Assembly: GCA_015956445.1 (NCBI GenBank)
Contig: WIUZ02000012.1
Span: 806,001-870,000 of the forward strand
Length of the DNA stretch: 64,000 nt
From: Thelephora terrestris
Taxonomy: Eukaryota; Basidiomycota; Agaricomycetes; Thelephorales; Thelephoraceae
Reading direction: 5' to 3'
Each line of letters begins with the position of its first letter. The stretch's first letter is position 1. Below, one piece after another: positions 20,416 to 28,707 of the stretch. The notes beneath the pieces were generated by a model that saw only the letters and a list, made by a program, of their open reading frames with translations, was not told the origin of the DNA and did no database searches. Made by a program: the position numbers and the translations under genes.

Positions 20416-22056
20416 CTAAACGTCAACCACTCTATCGAATTCATTGAGAGCCTGCGTCTTTGCCTTCTCCTTCTCTCTGTCGCGCCAAGCACAATACTCC
20501 TCCGATTTTATCCAATCTGCCCAAGGGGTCTCTTCTAAGGTGGCCCACCACTCCTCCGCATACGGATGACCTCTCGCCTTCGCATACCCCCATGGCTTGG
20601 AAACACACGGCTGGACGTAGGGGTTCAAGACCGAAGGGAGGGAGGGACTGACAGGTCCGGTGAAGTGGACAAGGATCGGGTTGGCCATTTCGTGTAGGTT
20701 GGCCGCATCCCTGTCTGGCGTGTGGAGTTCGGCATAAGTCCCCAAGCCCTGTGCGTTCCATTCCAGGCTTAATGACTTCCAAGCTCCCCGAAAATGGACG
20801 TTCAGCACGTCCTGCTCCACGAACTTTGAAGACACCATTGACTTCGAGATTTCCCTGAGCTTCTGTACCTCACGTCTAATTCTCGTCAAGTCCATCAACA
20901 ATACCCCGGCGTTGAAATATGGTCCGTGCTCAGTCATCTCGTGGCCAAGGGGGAAACCGACGTCTGGACATGCTCCAAGCGGCTTTCCGTCCAAATCTAC
21001 ATCCCATAATCTCCCAACATCCCCCCTTGCCAGGACGTCTGCATCCAGGTATAGCGCGCGTTCAACCGGAAGTAGGTCAATCAGGTCGATCTTCGCCCAT
21101 ACTGGACCCAGGGAAGCGCCTAGACCATCGTTGCTGAGTGGGATGAATGTGAGGGAGACGTTTGGCTTCTCCGCGACGGACAGCATCATTCGGTCCTTGT
21201 CCTCGGCGCTGAGGCCACAGTCGATGACGTAGAACGTGACCCTTCGGGATGAATGTTTAACGATGCTATGGATGGTCACGGTTGCTGGCATGGCGTAGGA
21301 AGCGCCGGCCACGAGGGCGATGTTGACGCTATAACCGAACGCGTCTGCCCTGACGTCGACTGGCGCTGAGTTCTCCACGAGGAAACCGATATGCATCTCG
21401 GTTTTCTTTCGAAGTACCATCTGGTAAGTGGAGGAAATAATCTCGAACTCGTCTTTGTGGAGCTTCATGAAGGCATCGACGCCCGGTTTTGGATGGTACA
21501 GACTGTCGTTGGGCTGAACTCCCCAGAGATAGTCGTCGAAAATGATAATGGCGCCCTCGTTCGCCAGTCGCCAAGCTAGTTCGGCGTCGAGAAAGGTATC
21601 ATCTGCCCTATGGGATCCATCGATGTACAACCAGTCAAAGCCAGCGGTTTCGCCCTTGGTCGCCTCCTCGAGGAGGTCCATTAGGCCAAGGACGCTGAAT
21701 TTCTCGATCACCCTGAAAGGGCGACCGGTGAGAGCGAGATTATGGAGGATTTTTTCGTGGCGCTCTTTTCCCGCTGGAGTGGCGAAGAGGTCGAAGTGAT
21801 CGATGCACACGATGGAGCCGCCGTTTGCGCAGAGTGGAGAAGTCAGGAGGAAGATTGCAGAGCGACCTTCCCAAGACCCTATCTCGAGGATCCGTGGGTT
21901 GGGAGTGGTGACTAGCGGCATGAAGGACGTCCAAAGGGGGATGTTCCCTGAGAACCAGTCTTGGGTCTCGGTGAATCTGTATCCCTTGGTCTCATCGTCC
22001 GCCACGGTGATTGTCAAGTCCTTGTCTACGGGTGAGCTTGTGATTTTTTGGCGCAT
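20416..22056 (-). CDS. Methyltransferase-24 / GT8 glycosyltransferase fusion
   Basis: Single-exon 546-residue protein. Residues about 30-220 are a class I SAM methyltransferase of the Methyltransf_24/TylF-CmcI kind: ILEIGSWEGRSAIFLL (56-71, SAM-binding), IVCIDHFD (82-89), DWLYIDGSHRADD (141-153, metal-binding acidic loop), GAIIIFDDYLWG (168-179). Residues about 220-490 are a family 8 glycosyltransferase: VNIALVAGASYAMPATVTIH, VERALYLDADVL (331-342, DxD), YFNAGVLLMDL (380-390), EQDVLN (414-419), VHFTG (463-467). No signal peptide or membrane helix is visible, so a cytosolic enzyme is likely. It diverges from the epimerase-glycosyltransferase fusion. Substrate unknown; the fusion suggests O-methylation and transfer on the same sugar product. 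Confidence 0.85.
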   Translation of the reverse strand: MRQKITSSPVDKDLTITVADDETKGYRFTETQDWFSGNIPLWTSFMPLVTTPNPRILEIGSWEGRSAIFLLTSPLCANGGSIVCIDHFDLFATPAGKERHEKILHNLALTGRPFRVIEKFSVLGLMDLLEEATKGETAGFDWLYIDGSHRADDTFLDAELAWRLANEGAIIIFDDYLWGVQPNDSLYHPKPGVDAFMKLHKDEFEIISSTYQMVLRKKTEMHIGFLVENSAPVDVRADAFGYSVNIALVAGASYAMPATVTIHSIVKHSSRRVTFYVIDCGLSAEDKDRMMLSVAEKPNVSLTFIPLSNDGLGASLGPVWAKIDLIDLLPVERALYLDADVLARGDVGRLWDVDLDGKPLGACPDVGFPLGHEMTEHGPYFNAGVLLMDLTRIRREVQKLREISKSMVSSKFVEQDVLNVHFRGAWKSLSLEWNAQGLGTYAELHTPDRDAANLHEMANPILVHFTGPVSPSLPSVLNPYVQPCVSKPWGYAKARGHPYAEEWWATLEETPWADWIKSEEYCAWRDREKEKAKTQALNEFDRVVDV

Positions 22057-22363
22057 TCTTTGTGCTTACCATGCTCTCTCTCTCACTATGCAGGGAGTTC
22101 TTGGGGAGTGAGTGAGCAAGGATCTCCTCTTCAGGGGTTCAAGTTTATCGCAAACGTTGAATGGGCATGCCGTCACTCCGGCCACACTTTCCCAAGCGAG
22201 TTAAGATTCGTATACATATCCGCCACAGCGGGTGAAGTTTGTACACCCGCCACACTTTCATGGGCGGCGACTTTGTAATCCGCCACACTTTTGGAAGAAC
22301 TTAAACCCAGCTAGGCTGGAATCGCTATCAGCAACATCTCAAGGGCTACCTCTTTTCTTCATC
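22057..22363. promoter_or_regulatory. Shared divergent promoter with repeated boxes
   Basis: This 307-bp interval separates the start codons of two divergent glycan-enzyme genes. It contains CCGCCACACTTT at 22247-22258 and 22280-22291, the variant CCGGCCACACTTT at 22178-22190, and a half copy CCGCCACAGCGGG at 22220-22232. All are in the same orientation. Such repeated boxes are candidate binding sites for a factor controlling both genes; this is inference from position. Confidence 0.55.
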
Positions 22364-25300
22364 ATGTCCCCAGAGGACCTCGGAAAGATTCTTGTGACTG
22401 GCGGGCATGGGTTCATCGTAAGGCTGTTAAAAAACACTTCGTGACCTCCTGCTAACTCACTGGTGATACAGGGAGGCCATGTAGCCGCACGACTCGTCGG
22501 TGAAGGGCATCGCGTCCGTGTCGTCGATAATTCTCCCTCTACGTTCCACTCTCCAGAAGGAATCTGCTCCGAATTTATCCAGGGCAACTTATGTGACATT
22601 GATGTGTGCCGAAGGGCGGTGGTAGGGGTCAAGACTGTGCTTCATTTCGCAGCAAATATGGGTGGAATGGGGACTATCCACGAGCGGAACGAGTCGCAGA
22701 TCTACCGCGAAAACCACTCGATGACGATGAACCTCCTTGATGCTTCCGTTGAGGCCGGTGTCAAGCGTTTTTTCTTCGCTTCCTCGGCGTGCGTCTACCC
22801 GGGGGACCTCCAATCCGACGAGCACAAAGATGTATCTCTCCGCGAAACGGACGTCTACCCTTCAAACCCTCAAGGCCTTTACGGATGTGAGAAGCTCAAC
22901 ACCGAGCACCTCCTCCGGTCTTCGAACGGCGGCATGCTCATACAGATTGCTCGTTTCCACAATGTCTATGGTCCCCGTGGTGCTTGGAATAACGGGCGTG
23001 AGAAGGCCCCTGCAGCGATGCTTCGAAAGGCGTTTGTGGCCGCTGCCCTCCACCGCGACCATGGTATTGAGCGCCCCTGCTTCGAGATTTGGGGAAGCGG
23101 AAAACAACGGAGGAGTTTCCTCTACATCGACGACGCTGTGGACGGAGTCATCAGCCTTCTTCAATCCAAGTACCCGGAGCCAGTTAATATCGGGTCCGAT
23201 CGCTCAATCACTATTCAAGGACTTGCGGATATTGCCGTTAGATGCGCCGATTCCCCTCCAGCCGAATTCCAGTGCACCTCCCCGGGACTCCACCCTCTTG
23301 AAGTCGATACCATCGGAGTAGCGTCTCGCAACTCCAATAACGAGCTCGTGGGAGCGAAGCTTGGCTGGAAACCAAAGTATTCATTGGAGGATGGTCTAAA
23401 AGCCACTGGTAACTGGATCAACAAGGAGCTACACGATTTGACTGGCCGTCTCCTTCGCGAGCAACAACTCTCCGCTCTCCACGAATTGCAGACAAGCCGC
23501 GTTGTGGACCTCACCAACGATTCCATTTGCTTCGCAATCCTTCTACCAGTGACCTCTCGTGGCTCCCACTCACAAAAGACCTGCCTAGATAACCTTCTTG
23601 CTTTCTCCCGTTCCCTTATGGCGACGACCTACCGAGATACACACGAGGTAGGTGTCGTTTCATTCAGATTCAAAATATACCTCTCCATTGACCACGATGA
23701 TCACTTTCTCCTCAGTCCCGAGTCAAAGGCCGAAGTGACTTTGAGGACTGCTGGAATTGTAGACATTGTCACGATCGAGGCGAACCACGCGAAAGGCCAC
23801 GTCTGTGCTCACTGGCGTGATTGTGCCCGACGCGCCTTCGAGGATCAATGCGACTACTTTACTCTCCTTGGAGACGACGTCACTTTGAAGGACCCGGGAT
23901 GGATGAGGAGGATTCACGAGGAATTCAAACGATTGCAAAACGGAAAGGGCGTCCCTTTTGGCTTTGGCTGCGTGGCTTTCACCGATACGACCTTCCCGGG
24001 CATGCCAACTTTCCCTGTCATACATCGGACGCATATGGAGATCTTCGAGGGCCTAGTTGTTCCAGAGGTCTTCTTCAACCAGGATGGCGACCCTTTCCTC
24101 TTCCAACTTTACAGACGGTGGGGGTGTTCCAGTATGATCGAGGCTCGGATTGGGAACGGGGTAGGTGGAAGCAGTGGGGCGCGTTACGACAAGAGGTCGG
24201 CGTCGGACTGGACTTTCGATACCTTGGACAAGGCCGTCGCGAAAGTGGAAGACTGGTTATCACTGAAGGCTCCATCAACCGTGAAGCTGCTCACATTAGA
24301 CGTCGTTATCCCATCATATCGTGTCGACCTCAGGTTCCTCGATCCAATCCTACAACTGCGCCCTCCAGAGACCTGCTCCGTCATGTTCATAATCATCATC
24401 GACGATCCGAACTCTCCTTCGATAGATGACTTGCAGAAGAAGTACGGCGAAGACCCCTTCGTTCGCATTCGGGTGAACAAGACCAACCTTGGCGCTTCAG
24501 CTTCACGGAACCGTGGTATGAAGGAGTCTGCTGCCGACTGGATCCATTTCCTCGACGACGACATCGCTCCCGGCGACGACCTATTAGTCCGGGCTGCAGA
24601 GGTTATCCGAGAACGCCCCGGCGCCGCAGGGTTTGTCGGAACTTCCAAGTTCCCCGTCGCCGACAGCGTGTTTACGACCGCAATCCACCTCGCAGACGTT
24701 ACCTATTTCTGGGACATCGCGCGGAAGAGGCCGGGGGACAGGGACCTGCCTTGGGGAGTCACCGCTAACCTGATCGCTAGACGCAATGCAGACGGAGTCG
24801 ACTTCGATTTGATTTTTCCCAAAACCGGTGGAGGAGAGGATATCGACTTTTGCCGAAAGAAGAGGGATTGGGTGGTTTCCAAGAAGGGCGGAGGGGGCGG
24901 AGGGTTCTGCGCTGCTCCAGCTGTCGTCGTTACTCATCCTTGGTGGAACGGAGGACGTCCTTCCTTCTGGAGGTTCTATGGATGGGGAAAGGGAGACGGA
25001 GCGTTGGTCAAGCTGTACCCACAGTTTCGCTATTGCGATTTTGCCCCAAGCAGTGGCGAGACTCTCCTTCTCTGCCTCCTGGGATTCCTTTTTTCCCTTC
25101 TCACCCCCCTCGATTTTGCACACCGGGGAGAATACGTCTCACTCTCACTCTGCGGGGCGGTCGCCGTCATTCTAGCAAACGCGTTTCATTCGATCTACAA
25201 GACAACTTTCCCTGATTACGACCGTTGGGAGTTCCAGCAGTGTACCACCACCGGCTCCAGGTATGCTATCGCGGTCGTCGTGAGCGCCTTTATCAGAGTG

Positions 25301-25522
25301 GTCAGCGAGCTTGGGAGGACTGTGGGGATGTTGGAGAGGGGCGAAATCTGGTACCTTGGGAGGAGGTTCGACTGGTTCGCGGGTGGAGGGGGCAGGGATC
25401 CTATCGCCAACGAACGGAGAGGTTCTCTGCAGCGACTCGCCCTTTGCATTGTGTTCACGATGTTGCTACGAGGTTTGCAATTGTCAGTCGGACGAGCTTT
25501 CTCTTTCTCTCTCGAAATTTAG
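22364..25522 (+). CDS. GDP-mannose-3,5-epimerase-like / glycosyltransferase / GT2 membrane fusion
   Basis: A protein of about 1034 residues in two exons (intron 22418-22471). Residues 1-345 are an extended SDR sugar-nucleotide epimerase: GGHGFIGGHVA (NAD site), SSACVYP with Cys at about 125, YGCEK (YxxxK, 155-159), RFHNVYGPRGAWNNGREKAP (about 179-198), VNIGSD. Those Cys and REKAP residues match plant GDP-mannose 3,5-epimerase. Residues 370-605 look like a second glycosyltransferase-like domain with a GDDV acidic motif at about 485. Residues 627-840 are a GT-A family 2 domain: VVIPSYR, TNLGASASRNRGMKES, IHFLDDDIAPGDD (about 709-721), GGGEDIDFCRKK. Hydrophobic segments at about 882-900, 908-924, 949-965 and 1008-1020 anchor it. 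Intron-poor compared with its neighbours. Confidence 0.85.
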
Positions 25523-25861
25523 CTTACTTGATGCAAAGAATGCATGTACCCAGAGACTGGTGTTGTTGTACTTAGACTTGAAAGCCAATTGATAGAGTGA
25601 ACAGTTGAGTACTTGAGACCGCTACACTACATAGGGCCCCCACCGGTTCCCATTTCCGCAAATGAACCTACGAATTTTGCGTCAATTTGTTGCGGGCCGG
25701 TTCCAAATTGCCGGGATCATCATCTTCACCGTTGTCACGTGTGATCGGGGATTCCCGATCATCCGTTCCGCCAACTCTCGCCAACTGCTCTCTTGGGTAC
25801 GAAGGGATGGAAAAGTTCGTGTATGCCTCTTACTGACGCTCTCCTTGGTGGCTAGGGCACG
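25523..25861. other. Intergenic between the epimerase fusion and mitochondrial IF3
   Basis: About 340 bases with no gene. The one notable element is the near-palindrome TGATCGGGGATTCCCGATCA at 25742-25761, about 100 bases before the IF3 start. Confidence 0.5.
25742..25761. promoter_or_regulatory. Inverted repeat upstream of mitochondrial IF3
   Basis: Perfect 8-bp arms TGATCGGG and CCCGATCA flank GATT. The CGG...CCG layout resembles fungal zinc-cluster factor sites. Position 100 bp before a start codon supports a regulatory reading, but this is only a candidate. Confidence 0.35.
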
Positions 25862-26533
25862 ATGAGCTGGCTTTCTCGGAGCACCCTTAAGAGGCTCTAT
25901 GGTCTCACACACCAAGGGCGGTCTCTACCTTCCACACTTGCGACTTCGGGCTCACCGAAGTCATTATTGGCGTGCCAACGCCAAACTCTCCGTGCTATTT
26001 CCTCGTCTGTACCCGGCCCAAGCAAACGACCAACAGACGACGACATCCCCTTCAACCTCGTCCGTCTCGCCGACCCCGAATCCGGCTCTCTCCACCCCCT
26101 CGCATCTCTCAAAACCATCCTCCGCTCGATCGACCGTAAAACGCACCACGTAGAACTCGTGTCCGATAGGCCGGATCCGATCGTCAGGATCGTGAATAAG
26201 AAAGAAGCGCGGGAAAAGTATAAGGAGCTGAGGAAACGCGCGCAGGCTGCCGCGAGAGCGCAGGTACGCAAGGAGATACAGGTAACCTGGGGCGTTGCAC
26301 CGGGAGATTTGGCTCATAAACTGGAGAAAGTCCGGCACGAGCTGGTAGGGGGCAAAAAGGTGGACCTGATATTTGCTAGCAAGAGAGGGCAGGTGGTGCC
26401 GACGAAGCAGGAGATGGATGTACGGCTCAATGGTGTCTTGGAAACCCTCGCAGATGTTGGGAAGGAGTACCTCCCTAGGGCAGTGCGGAACGCTATGACT
26501 GTTTCATACCTCAAACCGCTGAGTCAATCATAG
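25862..26533 (+). CDS. Mitochondrial translation initiation factor 3
   Basis: Intronless, 223 residues. The N terminus is Arg/Ser/Leu-rich without acidic residues (MSWLSRSTLKRLYGLTHQGR), a mitochondrial import signal. The IF3 N domain is present as IPFNLVRLADPESG, then VELVSDRPDPIVRIVNKKEA. A helical linker (REKYKELRKRAQAAARAQVR) leads to the C domain, KEIQVTWGVAPGDLAHKL with VDLIFASKRG. The role is to keep mitoribosomal subunits apart and to check initiator tRNA at start codons. Sequence is diverged, as for other fungal mtIF3 (Aim23), but the N-domain, linker, C-domain order is clear. Confidence 0.82.
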   Translation: MSWLSRSTLKRLYGLTHQGRSLPSTLATSGSPKSLLACQRQTLRAISSSVPGPSKRPTDDDIPFNLVRLADPESGSLHPLASLKTILRSIDRKTHHVELVSDRPDPIVRIVNKKEAREKYKELRKRAQAAARAQVRKEIQVTWGVAPGDLAHKLEKVRHELVGGKKVDLIFASKRGQVVPTKQEMDVRLNGVLETLADVGKEYLPRAVRNAMTVSYLKPLSQS

Positions 26534-26923
26534 CATTACTCTTCGCGGTCTACTATATTATGTTTTGCACATAGTCCGGGAAAGAATCAAGCAGATACCC
26601 ACATCACCTTCGCGCCTTTTCGTTTTGATTGGAATTGACACCCGTTAAACGACCGGTCGAGCTGAAGGCGACGTCGGGAACATAAAACAACTTTTCGCAG
26701 CGCTACCGCCCCCCCCCCCCTACCCCCAAATGCATCTCGGCGAAAGAAAGGAACAAGAGCAACCGCCAGAGGATTTGGTCGTAATATCAATGTGAACGAG
26801 ACGACAAAAGGGGACTCTCCACAACCGTACTGGATCCCGCCTCCTGACATATATCCCCGGCGACGCAATGCAAGGTAACAACTGTCATCGTTTATTTGTT
26901 CAAGGCGGCTCTCCGAATCTGCA
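26534..26923. other. Convergent 3' intergenic region
   Basis: About 390 bases between IF3 (+) and the amidohydrolase (-). Contains a 12-base C homopolymer at 26709-26720 followed by T and five C. No gene seen. Confidence 0.5.
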
Positions 26924-28340
26924 CTATTTGCCCCAGACCGGTTCCAGATCCAAGTTGTAGACCTTCTTGGCGTTTTCGAACAGGAACTTCTTCGTCAGGC
27001 TGATCGCCTGCCTTTCGCTAATGTCGCCTCTCTTGACGAACGCGGATAACACCTTATGGCCAACATCAGTTGCGGTCCAATTCTTGGGCCACAGACACGG
27101 CCTACCTCGTAGAGAACTTCGCGGCTTTGGATAGCAGCTAAATAGAATGATTCAGGCCACCAATGCCCATCAGCTGGGGATCATTAGGAATGGGATGTCT
27201 GTGAGAATCCGCGACGACCTACTCGACCACATAATCTTGTTGAACGGCGTAATTTCTAGCAACTGTTCTACAACAGAGCATTGGCCGTGTCGACTCAAGA
27301 TCGGGGCCACCTCCCCGAAATCGACATAGACGTTCTTGTACGCAGACGCGAGGTAGCCCGCATCGCGGCTGTGGGGATAGCTACCGTGGAGAAGGACGAA
27401 CGTTACGTTTGGGAATGCCTCGATTATTGGTTGCATGTGGATTGGGGAAGACAGCGTGAGGATGATATCTGGATCACCGAGACCGGTGTGGAATTGAACT
27501 GTATGGGAGTCTTTAAATGAGATGCGATGCTGCTGAGGGTAAGTAGATAAGCGCTTGCCTGGTTTGTTGAATTCTGCGGCTATGGATAGCACAGTACGAA
27601 CCACGAAATCGTTGACTGCCTTGTGTTCCAAACGAAATACGCTTGATCCCCCAGCTTCCTCTTTCCACGAGTAAACCGTGTCGAGGATACCCCTCTTGAT
27701 ACTAGAGATGTCGTCGGAGTTGAGATTAACATTGAGGCCGGTTCGGTAAGCAACCACGGATTTGAAGCCAACAACGACAGGGTCGCGTGCGAGATCTTGC
27801 AGCGTCGTGCGAAACGCGGAGTTGAAAGCTTCAAATATGCTTGGATCCGCCGGGGACAGCGATTTAAGAATACCCTCCGGTCACTCCGTCAACGCCATGC
27901 CAATAGTTTTGGGGATAGCTGACTCTCACCTCTGCGACTACCTCAACTCGGACAAGCCGGTAAACAGAGTTATTCGTGAACCTTCCGTGCCAACTCAAGT
28001 CATTCGCCATATCTTGTGTTCCCCTTAATCCGTCATCCAAGAGCAGACACTGGATCCCCGACCTTTGCATGTTTATCTTGCATAGCTGGTCGTATTGCAA
28101 GGCGTCTCTGTGGCTTTTTATCTCCTCCCATTCCGTTTCGGGGTCCAATTCGTATAGCTCGGCAAGCTGTCTAGCTGCGCGGTATCCCGGAAGGGAGTGG
28201 ATTGCATCCTTGATCGAGTCCGGTCGTCCTTCCGATATGACGCCTTCGAAAGCGAGGCTCTGGCGGTACTCCTCTTTGAGTATCGGGTGAGCATGGTTGT
28301 CGATTGCCGGGTAATCGAATACGAAGTCCCTCAAACTCAT
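26924..28340 (-). CDS. FluG-type amidohydrolase (amidohydrolase-2)
   Basis: Start chosen at MSLRDFVFDYPAIDNHAHP (28340), since the HxH metal motif sits near residue 14 in the family. Then GYRAARQLAELYELDPETEW, IQCLLLDDGLRG, LARDPVVVGFKSVVAYRTGL (the metal-bridging Lys region), VVRTVLSIAAEFNKP, VQFHTGLGDPDIILT (second His), FVLLHGSYPHSRDAGYLASA, VYVDFGEVAP and NKIMWS. An intron then joins TDGHWWPESFYLAA (metal-binding Asp), and another joins VLSAFVKRGDISERQA and FLFENAKKVYNL. In FluG this domain is followed by a glutamine synthetase; here the stop at 26924 ends the gene and IF3 lies beyond, so it is a stand-alone amidohydrolase. Substrate unknown. Confidence 0.85.
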
Positions 28341-28707
28341 TCTGTGAGTCGCGTCGGTCAAACTTCTGATTTTCTTGTAAACCTCGGTTTCGTGCCTTTG
28401 GTCGGTGATCAAGATGGAGGTGAAGTTGAGTCGAGGTTCTCTGCTGGTGTCGAGAGCGACTCTGATGTGCATATGCACGTCATCGGCCCACGGTCTTTGC
28501 AGTGAGTAACCTTCTTGGGATAGGTGCCGATCGCTTTCAACCGGGGGTCGAACGAGGGGAAGTAATGATTCAGATCGCCATCCCTTCCTTGTCCTCACCC
28601 TCACCTCTCACGTTCGGTCCTATCTCTTATTACACTTACATCTGCTATCTGTTCCCGCTTTTTGCGACCCGTTTTCAACACCTTCCACTGTTTGCACCAC
28701 GCTTCAA
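28341..28707. other. Upstream region of the amidohydrolase
   Basis: The amidohydrolase frame stays open upstream to 28604, but the extra residues show no family similarity and probably are 5' leader. Pyrimidine-rich sequence around 28590-28680. No independent gene seen. Confidence 0.4.

Noticed and set aside
20912-21799. Several plus-strand frames of 60-106 residues
   Set aside because: All antisense to the methyltransferase-GT8 exon, whose catalytic motifs decide the strand.
24584-25123. Minus-strand frame of 179 residues
   Set aside because: Antisense to the GT2 domain of the epimerase fusion; no motifs.
26709-26720. Run of twelve C
   Set aside because: Simple homopolymer; possibly a sequencing or slippage effect, no function suggested.
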